64,000 nt of DNA, taken from Aequorivita sp. HC6-5 (GTDB lineage Bacteria > Bacteroidota > Bacteroidia > Flavobacteriales > Flavobacteriaceae). The stretch covers positions 124,001 through 188,000 of the forward strand of contig CAJJCS010000005.1 of assembly GCA_905182755.1 (NCBI GenBank). The letters are read 5' to 3'. Position 1 is the first letter of the stretch. Each line of letters opens with the position of its first letter. Positions 18,418-27,770 of this stretch are shown in pieces. Both the position numbers and the translations under genes were made by a program. Under the pieces are notes generated by a model. The model did not search any database and had not been told where the DNA came from. It was given only the letters and a program-made list of their open reading frames with translations.

Positions 18418-19494
18418 TTAGAATGTATCTCCAGATTCTTTGAGACGCTCTGTATTGTCTACCAGCTGTAACTCATCTATTATTTTTTGAATATCGCCAT
18501 CTATGATATTGCTCAAATCATAGAGCGTTAAATTAATTCTATGATCTGTAACACGCCCTTGAGAGTAATTATAGGTTCGTATTTTTGCACTTCTATCTCC
18601 ACTGGTTACTTGTGAGCCGCGCTTAAGGGCATCTTCTGCATTTTTTTTGGCCAGCTCCAAATCATACAATCTAGAACGCAACACCTTAAATGCTTTCTCT
18701 TTATTTTTATGCTGTGATTTTTGATCTTGACACTGCGCCACCAATCCTGTTGGCGTATGGGTTATTCTTACTGCAGAGTAGGTTGTGTTTACAGATTGCC
18801 CTCCAGGTCCAGATGAACAGAAAAAATCAATCCTAACATCCTTCATCTCTATTTGAACATCAAACTCTTCTGCCTCAGGAAATACCATTACGGTAGCTGC
18901 GCTTGTGTGCACTCGGCCTTGAGTTTCTGTTTGAGGTACGCGTTGTACACGATGCACACCAGCTTCAAATTTTAGGGTACCATATACATCATCTCCAGTA
19001 ATCTCTAACTGAATGGCTTTATATCCTCCAGAGGTTCCTTCACTAAAATCAACGACACTTGTTTTCCAACCTTTGTTTTCACAGTATTTAGTGTACATTC
19101 TATGCAAATCACCAGCAAAAATACTTGCTTCATCTCCACCTGTTCCTGCCTTAATCTCCATTACTGCATTCTTTGCATCTTCTGGATCTCTAGGAATTAA
19201 CATGTACTTAATTTCTTCTTCAAGAAGCACAATGTTTGATTTTGCCTCATCCAATTGCATTTTCGCCATCTCTACCATATCTGCATCACTTCCATCTGCT
19301 AGAATTTCGTCTGCTTCTGCGATATGATTGGTTGCCATAATGTATAGCTCCCGCTTTTTCATAAGGGCATTTAAATCCTTATACTCCTTATTGAGCTGAA
19401 CGTATTGCTTTTGATCGCTTATAATATCTGGCTGAATGATCAAATCACTCACCTCATCAAAACGATTTTTTACTATTTGAAGTTTTTCTAGCAT
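18418..19494 (-). CDS. prfA: Peptide chain release factor 1
   Basis: Recognises UAA/UAG and triggers peptide release. 358 aa. Coiled N-terminal domain, then the acidic [22 protein letters not shown] motif, domain 2/4 with [27 protein letters not shown], and the catalytic GGQ loop in [20 protein letters not shown]. Intact. It lies between purM (45 nt) and pyrF (10 nt) in one transcription unit. Confidence 0.97.
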   Translation of the reverse strand: MLEKLQIVKNRFDEVSDLIIQPDIISDQKQYVQLNKEYKDLNALMKKRELYIMATNHIAEADEILADGSDADMVEMAKMQLDEAKSNIVLLEEEIKYMLIPRDPEDAKNAVMEIKAGTGGDEASIFAGDLHRMYTKYCENKGWKTSVVDFSEGTSGGYKAIQLEITGDDVYGTLKFEAGVHRVQRVPQTETQGRVHTSAATVMVFPEAEEFDVQIEMKDVRIDFFCSSGPGGQSVNTTYSAVRITHTPTGLVAQCQDQKSQHKNKEKAFKVLRSRLYDLELAKKNAEDALKRGSQVTSGDRSAKIRTYNYSQGRVTDHRINLTLYDLSNIIDGDIQKIIDELQLVDNTERLKESGDTF

Positions 19495-19539
19495 AGGAGT
19501 TTAATTCTGGTAAATTTACAATAAAAATGGGGAACATAA

Positions 19540-20718
19540 TTAGTACTCAAAGGTTCCGTAAGGGCTCTTTATGGTTAGTTTTTTGTCTTCACAGGCCTCA
19601 ACCCTTCCAATAATTTGAGCAGGGATATTAAATGATTCTGAAATTTTAATAATCTCAGCGGCGATCTCTTGATTTACATATAATTCCATCCTGTGCCCCA
19701 TATTAAAGACTTGATACATTTCTTTCCAATGGGTACCACTTTCTTGTTGAATTAATTTAAACAAAGGCGGCGCCTCAAAAAGATTGTCTTTTACAATGTG
19801 TAAGTTCTCTACAAAATGTAGGATTTTTGTTTGCGCACCTCCACTGCAATGTACCATACCATGCAAGTGCTGTTTGTTACAATGTTGCAATATTTCTTTA
19901 ATTACAGGCGCGTATGTTCTTGTTGGAGATAATACGAGTTTTCCAGCATTAATAGGAGAGCCTTCTATAGCATCTGTCAACTTTTTTGACCCAGAGTATA
20001 CTAAATCTTCTGGCACGGCATGATCATAGCTCTGTGGGTATTTCTGGGCTAGTTCTTTATCAAAAACATCGTGCCTAGCAGATGTGAGACCGTTACTTCC
20101 CATACCTCCATTGTACTGAGTTTCATAGGTGGCTTGTCCAAAAGAGGCCAAGCCTACAATTACATCACCAGCTTTAATATTTTTATTATCAATGACATCA
20201 CTTCGCTTGATTCTCGCAGTAACTGTAGAGTCTACAATAATAGTGCGCACCAAATCTCCAACATCTGCGGTTTCTCCTCCTGTAGAGTGAATGGTAACAC
20301 CAAATGTAGCAAGGTCTTTAATTAAGGCTTCTGTCCCGTTAATAATTGCAGATATTACCTCTCCAGGAATCAAATTTTTATTGCGCCCAATGGTAGAAGA
20401 CAACATGATGTTATCTACAGCTCCTACGCAAATAAGATCATCGATATTCATGATCAGTGCATCCTGGGCTATTCCTTTCCAGACAGATAGATCACCGGTT
20501 TGCTTCCAGTACATATAGGCCAAAGAAGATTTTGTGCCTGCACCATCTGCATGCATTACCAAGCAATAGTCTTCATCTGAGGTTAAGTAATCTGGCACAA
20601 TTTTACAAAATGCCTGAGGAAACAACCCTTTATCTACATTTTTGATGGCATTATGGACATCTTCTTTTGATGCAGATACGCCACGCTGGGCATATCTCTT
20701 TGAAATATCTTGACTCAT
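19540..20718 (-). CDS. purM: Phosphoribosylformylglycinamidine cyclo-ligase (AIR synthase)
   Basis: Fifth step of purine synthesis, FGAM to AIR with ATP. 392 aa, the longer PurM type seen in Bacteroidetes. It has the N-terminal YAQRGVSASKEDVHNAIKNVD, the ATP-binding ADGAGTKSSLAYMYW and IAQDALIMNIDDLICVGA, HSTGGETADVGDLVRTIIVD, and GLTSARHDVF. The ATG at 20718 (MSQDISKRY) is preferred over the in-frame ATG at 20739, which falls inside the promoter -7 box region (20737-20744). First gene of the purM-prfA-pyrF-receptor operon. Confidence 0.95.
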   Translation of the reverse strand: MSQDISKRYAQRGVSASKEDVHNAIKNVDKGLFPQAFCKIVPDYLTSDEDYCLVMHADGAGTKSSLAYMYWKQTGDLSVWKGIAQDALIMNIDDLICVGAVDNIMLSSTIGRNKNLIPGEVISAIINGTEALIKDLATFGVTIHSTGGETADVGDLVRTIIVDSTVTARIKRSDVIDNKNIKAGDVIVGLASFGQATYETQYNGGMGSNGLTSARHDVFDKELAQKYPQSYDHAVPEDLVYSGSKKLTDAIEGSPINAGKLVLSPTRTYAPVIKEILQHCNKQHLHGMVHCSGGAQTKILHFVENLHIVKDNLFEAPPLFKLIQQESGTHWKEMYQVFNMGHRMELYVNQEIAAEIIKISESFNIPAQIIGRVEACEDKKLTIKSPYGTFEY

Positions 20719-20736
20719 GATTGAATTTTCTAGTAG

Positions 20737-20766
20737 CAAAAATACAGATTAAAAAAAGCCCATCAA
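20737..20766 (-). promoter_or_regulatory. Promoter of the purM operon
   Basis: Minus strand TTG (20766-20764), 19-nt spacer, TATTTTTG (20744-20737), 18 nt before the ATG at 20718. A full consensus; it decides the purM start. Confidence 0.68.
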
Positions 20767-20844
20767 AGAGAGGTTTTAATTAAAATTATAGTTTGTGGAA
20801 CAATAAGCCATAACATCGCTCAACGATCTTAGAGTTACCCACAA

Positions 20845-20877
20845 AAAAGCCCACAATTTCTTGCAGGCTTTTAGTTT
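20845..20877 (-). terminator. Terminator of glnN
   Basis: Minus strand AAAAGCC and GGCTTTT arms with a 14-nt loop, followed by a U-rich end, 20-50 nt after the glnN stop. Confidence 0.55.
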
Positions 20878-20895
20878 TATGTGTCATCTATCTAA

Positions 20896-23079
20896 TTATC
20901 TAGTAAATAACAATTCACGGTATTTTGTTAATGGCCAGATCTCATCATCCACTAATAGCTCTAGCTTATCACAGTGGTAGCGAATTTCTTCAAAATAAGG
21001 TCTTATTTTATCACAATAGGCTATTGCACGCTTTTCTGAATCTTCAATTTTATTGGCTTTTTTACGTGCATTAATCATATCTGTAATTCCTCCATTGATA
21101 TTCTCAATATGACTGCTAATTGCCTCAATTAAGTTCATTTGCTCTTTTGCAAGCTTCTTGAAATCTTTACCATAAATATCTTTAATACCTTGTACGTTTT
21201 CTATGAGTATATTTTGATATTTAATAGCTGTTGGTATTACATGGTTTCTTGCAATATCACCCAACACTCTTGCCTCTATCTGAATATGCATTGCATACTC
21301 CTCAACTTCAATCTCATGACGGGCTTCAATCTCAATTTTATTCATGATGCCAAGGCCTTCATATAGCGCAATAGTTTTCTTAGAAACTTGCTCTTTTAAA
21401 GCTAGCGGAGTTGTTTTGTTATTACTCAAACCACGTTTTCCTGCTTCAATTTCCCAAGCTTCACCATAGCCATCACCCTCAAAACGAATGCGCTTAGAGT
21501 CTTTAATGTATTCTCTCAATACATTAAAAATAGCATCGTCTTTCTTCATTTTTTTACCCTTAATAAGGCCATCAACTTGGGTTTTAAACTCCATTAACTG
21601 CTTTGCAACAATTGCGTTTAATACCGTCATAGGTTTCGCACAATTTGCAGTAGAACCCACAGCTCTAAACTCAAACTTGTTCCCTGTAAAGGCAAATGGT
21701 GAGGTGCGGTTTCTATCTGTATTGTCTAATAAAATTTCAGGAATCTTACCAACCACATTTAGTTTAAGATCTGTTTTATCTTCTGGAGATAATTTACCGT
21801 CTTTTACTTTTTCTAAAGCATTCAACACGTTTGTTAACTGCGTACCAATAAAAACAGAAATAATAGCCGGTGGAGCCTCATTAGCCCCTAAACGGTGATC
21901 ATTACTAGCCCCAGCAATAGCTGCTCTTAACAGCTCCTCATACTCATTTACAGCCTTGATGGTGTTTATAAAGAAGGTTAAAAACTGTAAGTTTTTCATT
22001 GGTGTACTCCCAGGACTTAATAGGTTAACCCCTGTATTGGTTGCCAAAGACCAGTTGTTGTGCTTACCACTTCCATTTATACCAGCAAATGGCTTTTCAT
22101 GAAATAAAACTTTAAAATTATGTCTATCTGCAACCTTAGTCATCACATCCATAAGTAGTGAGTTGTGATCTACAGCAAGGTTTGTTTCTTCAAAAATAGG
22201 CGCTAACTCAAATTGGTTTGGCGCAACTTCGTTGTGACGGGTTTTAACCGGGATACCAAGATACATACACTCTGTTTCCAGATCACGCATATAGTCTAAG
22301 GCACGTTTTGGTATGGAGCCAAAATAATGATCATCTAATTGTTGTCCTTTTGCAGAACTATGTCCAAGCAGGGTTCTACCCGTAAGGTTAATATCTGGTC
22401 TAGATTTGGCCAAAGCTTTATCAATCAAGAAGTATTCTTGTTCCCAACCTAGGGTTGGATTCACCTTTGTTACTGTTTTGTCAAAATATTTTGCGACATC
22501 TGTAGCTGCCGAGTCTATGGTTTGTAATGCTCTTAATAAAGGTGTCTTGTTATCTAAGGCTTCTCCTGTGTAAGAGACAAAAACCGTAGGTATACAAAGA
22601 GTGGTTCCATATATAAATGCAGGAGAAGTTGGATCCCAGGCTGTGTAACCTCGGGCTTCAAAAGTATTTCTAATTCCTCCATTTGGAAAACTTGAAGCAT
22701 CTGGTTCTTGTTGCACAAGTTGCCCACCTCCAAATTTCTCTATGGCTCCATCTTCAGTAGTTTCGAAAAAAGCATCATGCTTCTCTGCAGTGGTACCAGT
22801 TAATGGTTGAAACCAGTGCGTGTAATGAGTAGCTCCTTTTGCAATAGCCCACTCTTTCATTCCTGTTGAAATATGATCTGCAATAGCTCTATCAATTTTA
22901 CTGCCATTTACAACAGCGTCTTGAACGCTTTTAAATGAATCTTTGGTCAGAAATTGACGCATGGCCGCATTGTTAAATACGTTTGTTCCAAATATAGCAG
23001 AACGTCTCTGAGGTTCTTGAACATCTATAACAGGACGATTGAATGTTTCTTTAATGGCATGAAATCTTAATGTAGACAT
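20896..23079 (-). CDS. glnN: Glutamine synthetase type III
   Basis: ATP-dependent ammonia assimilation into glutamine by the large (about 725 aa) GSIII class of Bacteroidetes and some cyanobacteria. Visible blocks: the GSIII-specific N-terminal RSAIFGTNVFNNAAMRQFL, the metal-binding LGWEQEYFLIDKAL, NEVAPNQFELAPIFEETN, INGSGKHNNWSLATNTGVNLL, NRTSPFAFTGNKFEFRAVGS, and a long C-terminal helical extension. 727 aa, intact. Monocistronic, with an unusual upstream region carrying twin G6 boxes. Confidence 0.97.
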   Translation of the reverse strand: MSTLRFHAIKETFNRPVIDVQEPQRRSAIFGTNVFNNAAMRQFLTKDSFKSVQDAVVNGSKIDRAIADHISTGMKEWAIAKGATHYTHWFQPLTGTTAEKHDAFFETTEDGAIEKFGGGQLVQQEPDASSFPNGGIRNTFEARGYTAWDPTSPAFIYGTTLCIPTVFVSYTGEALDNKTPLLRALQTIDSAATDVAKYFDKTVTKVNPTLGWEQEYFLIDKALAKSRPDINLTGRTLLGHSSAKGQQLDDHYFGSIPKRALDYMRDLETECMYLGIPVKTRHNEVAPNQFELAPIFEETNLAVDHNSLLMDVMTKVADRHNFKVLFHEKPFAGINGSGKHNNWSLATNTGVNLLSPGSTPMKNLQFLTFFINTIKAVNEYEELLRAAIAGASNDHRLGANEAPPAIISVFIGTQLTNVLNALEKVKDGKLSPEDKTDLKLNVVGKIPEILLDNTDRNRTSPFAFTGNKFEFRAVGSTANCAKPMTVLNAIVAKQLMEFKTQVDGLIKGKKMKKDDAIFNVLREYIKDSKRIRFEGDGYGEAWEIEAGKRGLSNNKTTPLALKEQVSKKTIALYEGLGIMNKIEIEARHEIEVEEYAMHIQIEARVLGDIARNHVIPTAIKYQNILIENVQGIKDIYGKDFKKLAKEQMNLIEAISSHIENINGGITDMINARKKANKIEDSEKRAIAYCDKIRPYFEEIRYHCDKLELLVDDEIWPLTKYRELLFTR

Positions 23080-23131
23080 AATATGTACTCTTTTAAGTGT
23101 TTGTTTTTACTGAAATTTCAATTTTAAAGCA

Positions 23132-23218
23132 CAAAAATACATTTTTACAGCATATACCCCCCTATTTTTTATCTAAAAATATCAACAAATAGCAATTTTA
23201 TCACTTACACCCCCCTTA
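23132..23218 (-). promoter_or_regulatory. glnN promoter with two GGGGGGT boxes
   Basis: Minus strand: TATTTTTG (23139-23132) is the -7 element. Seventeen nucleotides upstream, where TTG is expected, stands a G6 tract (23162-23157) in the context AATAGGGGGGTATATG. A second copy, AATAAGGGGGGTGTAAG, has its G6 tract at 23215-23210, exactly 53 bp further upstream (five helical turns). The matching flanks (TA before, TNTANG after) make this a true direct repeat and a candidate activator site for nitrogen control. Confidence 0.55.
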
Positions 23219-23331
23219 TTTTACTTTTAACCTAAAAAGAATGGTTTTTTTTAAAATAAAAGCTAAAAACACCTATTCACTTGTTTTTATTTTTCAACAG
23301 GATCCAAGAAAAACATTAGCGCTAAATAATG

Positions 23332-23339
23332 TATTTTTG
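23332..23339 (+). promoter_or_regulatory. -7 promoter box of the 66-aa membrane protein gene
   Basis: TATTTTTG, 19 nt before the ATG at 23359; no TTG at the expected -33 distance. Confidence 0.4.
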
Positions 23340-23358
23340 CAATTTCAATTATACTCTC

Positions 23359-23559
23359 ATGGAATTGTTACTTATTACAGTATTACTTTTACTACTGGCT
23401 GTTGCTGGTATAGCAATCAAAATTTGGGCTAAAAAAGACGGGGAATTTGCAGGAACTTGTGCAAGTCAAAGCCCTTTTTTAAACAAAGACGCACAGCCAT
23501 GTGGCTTTTGCGGTAAAACACCAGAGCAGTTTGACACCTGCACGGAAGAAAAAAATTAA
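23359..23559 (+). CDS. Small membrane-anchored cysteine-containing protein (hypothetical)
   Basis: 66 aa: one N-terminal membrane helix (ELLLITVLLLLLAVAGIAIKIW) followed by a short soluble tail with four cysteines (GTCASQSPFLNKDAQPCGFCGKTPEQFDTC). The tail could bind a metal or form disulfides. Similar proteins are often labelled only as membrane or secreted protein in Flavobacteriaceae; no function is known to me. The start at 23359 is chosen because it opens the helix directly after the promoter. Confidence 0.75.
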   Translation: MELLLITVLLLLLAVAGIAIKIWAKKDGEFAGTCASQSPFLNKDAQPCGFCGKTPEQFDTCTEEKN

Positions 23560-23611
23560 TTTTTAATTCCTAAAAACTCGAAGTGTTTTTTCACCACACT
23601 TAGATGTATTT

Positions 23612-23639
23612 TTGATTGCAATTCAAATTGTTATCTTTA
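23612..23639 (+). promoter_or_regulatory. Candidate promoter of the ECF sigma factor gene
   Basis: TTG (23612-23614), 17-nt spacer, TATCTTTA (23632-23639), one mismatch from consensus, 28 nt before the GTG start. Confidence 0.5.
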
Positions 23640-23667
23640 TTTAAAATCGTTTTTCAAAAACTACCCC

Positions 23668-24241
23668 GTGGAAATAGATAAAACAGATATAGACATCCAA
23701 GTGGCTAATGCAAAATTAGGCAAGCAATCTGCATACAATTTTTTATTAGATCGGTATTGGAATCAGGTGTATGGCTTCCAAATCAAACGTGTTGGAAACG
23801 AATTTGAGGCTGAAGACATCACCATAGAAACCTTCGCAAAAGCATTTGACAAAATACACTCCTATAAAGAAACCTATGTTTTTAGCACATGGCTTATTGC
23901 AATCTCTAAAAACATTCAGATAGACAAGACTAGAAAAAAAAATGCAACACTACACACGCAAGCAAACTCAGCAAGTGATGCGCAGTTAAAAAGTGTGCCA
24001 GATGCAAACCCAACTCCAGAAGATGTGTTAATTACAAAGCAAAATTTAACACACATTGCTGCGAGACATTAAGCTATTAAAACCTGCTTACCAAGAGGTT
24101 ATTCAGTTACGTTATTTTCAAGAAATGAGCTACAGTGAAATAGCACAAGAACTCACCGAACCCCTGAGCAATATTAAAGTAAGGCTATTGCGTGCAAAAA
24201 AATTGCTAGCAGAAATTATCACCAAAAACAATAGTCTTTAA
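23668..24241 (+). CDS. RNA polymerase ECF sigma factor (sigma-70 family; frameshifted)
   Basis: GTG start. The first frame holds the sigma-2 region (SAYNFLLDRYWNQVYGFQIKRVGNEFEAEDITIETFAKAFDKIHSYKETYVFSTWLIAISKNIQID). A single-base shift near 24056 leads into sigma-4 (LLRDIKLLKPAYQEVIQLRYFQEMSYSEIAQELTEPLSNIKVRLLRAKKLL). Total about 191 aa, the normal ECF size. The break falls between the domains, next to a CA-rich stretch. No anti-sigma gene is adjacent, so its signal is unknown. Confidence 0.9.
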
Positions 24242-24358
24242 ACTATATACAGGCCCCTAGCGTCTTCGCTGAATTTATTGTAAACATCGCATACAATCTT
24301 TCTGATTTTTTTAACGTATGTAGGTCTTAAAAACACTACACTATTAATTTTGTATCCG

Positions 24359-24366
24359 TATCTTTG
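24359..24366 (+). promoter_or_regulatory. -7 promoter box directly before lipA
   Basis: TATCTTTG matches TANNTTTG and ends 6 nt before the ATG at 24373, implying a leaderless or nearly leaderless transcript. No clear -33 TTG. Confidence 0.4.
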
Positions 24367-24372
24367 TATTCT

Positions 24373-25245
24373 ATGAGCACAGAAACCTTAGCACCTCAGC
24401 AAAGAACTCCAAAACCTAAATGGCTTCGTGTAAAGTTACCTACTGGTAAAAAATACACTGCCCTAAGAGGATTGGTAGACAAATACAACCTGCATACTAT
24501 TTGCACCTCTGGAAGCTGCCCCAATATGGGAGAATGCTGGACAGAAGGAACTGCAACATTTATGATACTTGGAAATATCTGTACACGTTCATGTGGTTTT
24601 TGTGGCGTTAAAACAGGAAGACCAGAAGATGTAGATTGGGATGAACCAGAAAAAGTGGCTCGATCCATAAAAATAATGGGCATAAAACACGCAGTGGTCA
24701 CATCTGTAGATCGTGATGATTTAAAAGATATGGGATCTATCATTTGGGCAGAAACAGTAAAGGCGATTCGGCGCATGAATCCAGAGACTACTTTAGAGAC
24801 ATTAATTCCAGATTTTCAAGGAAACACGACAAATATAGACCGTATAATTGCTGTAAAACCCGAAGTTGTTTCTCACAATATGGAGACTGTTAAACGATTA
24901 ACCCGTGAGGTACGTATTCAAGCCAAATACGAAAAAAGCTTAGAGGTTTTAAAGTACCTTAAAGACAATGGCATAAAACGCACCAAGAGCGGAATGATGC
25001 TTGGTCTGGGTGAAACGCAAGAAGAAGTAATCCAAACCATGAAAGATTTGCGCGGGGTAGGGCTTGATATACTTACCATTGGGCAGTACTTGCAACCTTC
25101 TAAAAAACACTTACCGGTCAAAGAATTTATCACGCCAGAACAATTCAAAAAATACGAGGAAATTGGTCTTGAAATGGGCTTTAGGCATGTAGAGAGTAGT
25201 GCACTGGTTCGTTCTTCTTACAAGGCTCAGAAACACCTCACTTAA
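24373..25245 (+). CDS. lipA: Lipoyl synthase
   Basis: Radical SAM enzyme that inserts two sulfurs into protein-bound octanoyl groups to make lipoate for 2-oxoacid dehydrogenases. Both iron-sulfur cluster motifs are intact: the auxiliary cluster CX4CX5C ([12 protein letters not shown]) and the radical SAM CX3CX2C (CTRSCGFC), plus the C-terminal [12 protein letters not shown] serine ligand region. 290 aa from the ATG at 24373; an upstream in-frame ATG (24364) overlaps the promoter box. Followed 6 nt later by gap. Its product is needed by the E2 encoded at 51-52 kb. Confidence 0.96.
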   Translation: MSTETLAPQQRTPKPKWLRVKLPTGKKYTALRGLVDKYNLHTICTSGSCPNMGECWTEGTATFMILGNICTRSCGFCGVKTGRPEDVDWDEPEKVARSIKIMGIKHAVVTSVDRDDLKDMGSIIWAETVKAIRRMNPETTLETLIPDFQGNTTNIDRIIAVKPEVVSHNMETVKRLTREVRIQAKYEKSLEVLKYLKDNGIKRTKSGMMLGLGETQEEVIQTMKDLRGVGLDILTIGQYLQPSKKHLPVKEFITPEQFKKYEEIGLEMGFRHVESSALVRSSYKAQKHLT

Positions 25246-25251
25246 AACACT

Positions 25252-26247
25252 ATGGCAATAATTAAAGTTGGTATTAACGGCTTTGGGAGAATTGGCAGAA
25301 GGGTATTTAGGTTGTTATTGCAGCACCCAGGCATTGAGGTAGTAGCCATTAACGACATTGCGGACGCCAAAACACTTAGCCACCTTGTAAAGTATGACAG
25401 CATCCATGGGGTGCTTCAAAGAAAAGTAGAGAGCACCACCCATAGCATCAAGGTGGATGACACATCATATCCTTTTACTTCGCAGGCAGCCATTTCAAAG
25501 ATACCCTGGCAAGGGGTAGATATTGTTATTGAAGCCACTGGAAAATTTAAAACAAAATTAGCATTAGAGCAGCACATTTCCAGTGGAGCGAAAAAAGTAA
25601 TTCTTTGTGTTCCTCCCGTAGACGATCAAATTAAAATGATAGTCGCTGGAGTTAACGACCATAAGTTAACACCAGAAGATTGTATTATTTCAAACGCATC
25701 CTGCACCACCAACAATGCGGCTCCTATGTTGAAGCTCTTGCACGATGCTTTTCAAATAGAACAAGCCTATATAACAACAGTGCATTCATACACCACAGAT
25801 CAAAGCCTACATGATCAGCCCCACAAAGATCTTAGAAGAGCTAGAGCTGCAGGGCAATCTATAGTGCCCACTACAACGGGCGCCGCAAAGGCGCTAACCA
25901 AACTTTTTCCAGATTTAAATAACGTTATTGGCGGATGTGGTATTCGTGTTCCTGTTGCCAATGGCTCTTTGTGTGATATTACCCTAAATGTTAAAAAAAA
26001 GGCCTCAATACAGAAGGTAAATACCTTATTTGAAAAAGCGGCCAACGGCTCCTTAAAAGGTATACTACAATACACCCAGGACCCCATTGTATCCATAGAT
26101 ATTGTAGGAAACACACACTCTTGTGTTCTTGACTCAGAAATGACCTCAGTTATTGGTAAAATGATAAAAATTATTGGCTGGTATGATAATGAAACTGGAT
26201 ATTCTTCAAGAATTATCGATTTGATGTACAAAATGTCGAGGAAATAA
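25252..26247 (+). CDS. gap: Glyceraldehyde-3-phosphate dehydrogenase, type I
   Basis: Glycolytic oxidation of GAP to 1,3-bisphosphoglycerate with NAD. N-terminal Rossmann motif VGINGFGRIGRRVFR, NDIAD (Asp after the second strand favours NAD), catalytic Cys151 in SNASCTTNNAAP, and His178 in TTVHSYT. 331 aa. The usual second cysteine of the CTTNC motif is Asn here. Directly follows lipA (6 nt), probably co-transcribed. Confidence 0.95.
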   Translation: MAIIKVGINGFGRIGRRVFRLLLQHPGIEVVAINDIADAKTLSHLVKYDSIHGVLQRKVESTTHSIKVDDTSYPFTSQAAISKIPWQGVDIVIEATGKFKTKLALEQHISSGAKKVILCVPPVDDQIKMIVAGVNDHKLTPEDCIISNASCTTNNAAPMLKLLHDAFQIEQAYITTVHSYTTDQSLHDQPHKDLRRARAAGQSIVPTTTGAAKALTKLFPDLNNVIGGCGIRVPVANGSLCDITLNVKKKASIQKVNTLFEKAANGSLKGILQYTQDPIVSIDIVGNTHSCVLDSEMTSVIGKMIKIIGWYDNETGYSSRIIDLMYKMSRK

Positions 26248-26278
26248 CTATATTTACCGATAAACTACATTCTTTTAA

Positions 26279-27770
26279 TGAACAAGGTACGTTTCTATTA
26301 CTTACAAATAGTGGTTGTTTTTACGCTTTGTATCTCACCTTTTGAGGTGTCGGCACAAGAGGAAGATACAAATAATCTGCAACCAATTGTTGTAGAAATT
26401 CAAAAAGAGATCTGCCCATTTTAGAGAGCTTTTAGATAAAGAAAAATCTGAAAATTTCAATGTAATCACAAACGGGCTTAGCATTGCCATTATCGCAATA
26501 CTTTCTTTGCTCACCTTATCACTCTATAAAAACAACAACCTAAGAGCCAAGGCAAATACCCTGCTGCAAGACAAAAATACAGAGTTACAATTAGCTAAAG
26601 AAAAAGCAGAGAAAGCATCCTTAGCCAAGGCACAGTTTTTATCTACCATAACACATGAGCTGAGAACACCACTGTATGCCGTGACAGGACTCACCCATTT
26701 ATTGATGGAAGAGAACCCTAGAGAACATCAAAGAGAGCATCTAGATTCACTTAAATTTTCTGGGGAGTTCCTACTGTCCCTAATTAACAACATCTTAGAC
26801 CTAAACAAACTTGAAGCCAATAAAGTAGAAATTGAAAAAATATCATTTCATCTTAAAAAAAGAATTAATGATGTACTCATTGCTCTTAAGAAATCTGCGA
26901 ACGACAAACAAACAACCCTAAGAGTTGATTATGATGACAGCATTCCAGAGAGTCTTTCTGGTGATCCAGTTAAATTATCCCAAGTACTAATTAACCTTAT
27001 TGGTAACTCCGTTAAATTTACCCAAAATGGAGAAGTGGTAATTCGGGTTAGAAAAATTGACCAATATAACAATAGCATAAAACTAAATTTTGAAATTGAA
27101 GATAACGGTGTAGGAATCTCAAAGAAAAAACAAAAAACCATTTTTGAAACCTTCTCACAAGGGTCACTACAAATCAACAGAAAATTTGGGGGTACTGGCC
27201 TTGGGCTCTCTATTGTAAAAAACTTGCTTGAACTAATGAACAGTAAAATTCAACTAGAAAGTAAACTAGGAGAAGGATCAAAGTTTTGGTTTAATCTAGA
27301 TCTGGATATTTCAGATGAAAAAGTATTGCAAAAAGAAAATACAGATAAAAAGAAGGTTATTGATCTTGAATATCTTGTTGGTAAAAACGTATTGGTGGTA
27401 GAGGATAACAAAATCAACCAAATGATTACCAAGAAAATTTTAGAGAAAAACAAGATGGTATGTCAAGTGGCAGACAACGGAACAGACGCAGTGCAACTAG
27501 TAAAAGAAAATGATTTTGATGTTGTCTTAATGGATATACATATGCCAGGGATTAGCGGTATTGAAGCCACACAAAAAATACGAGGATTTAATAAAGGAAT
27601 TCCAATTATAGCATTAACGGCTGTTACTATTGATGAAAATCTAGATGAGTTTTTTCCGTGTTGGATTTAATGAAATTATACCCAAACCCTTTAAGCCAGA
27701 AGAGTTTTTTGAAAAAATACACGACACCGTCAAACTAAGTAAAAAACAAAATACCCCTACCCTTTCATAA
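26279..27770 (+). CDS. Hybrid sensor histidine kinase / response regulator (two frame breaks)
   Basis: A signal peptide (MNKVRFYYLQIVVVFTL to VSAQ) and a short periplasmic part are followed by a shift near 26425. Then come one membrane helix (LSIAIIAILSLLTLSLY), a coiled coil, HisKA with the phosphate-accepting His in STITHELRTPL, and HATPase with N, G1 and G2 boxes (LINLIGNSVKF, DNGVGIS, GGTGLGLSIV). A receiver domain follows (VLVVEDNKINQ, phospho-Asp in VVLMDIHMPG). A last shift near 27652 restores VGFNEIIPKPFKPEEFF, the receiver end. About 497 aa. It starts 31 nt after gap. The periplasmic sensor part is very short and its signal unknown. Confidence 0.88.

Noticed and set aside
23668-24241. 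Programmed frameshift in the ECF sigma factor
   Set aside because: No slippery heptamer with a downstream structure, and many unrelated genes in the window carry the same kind of break.
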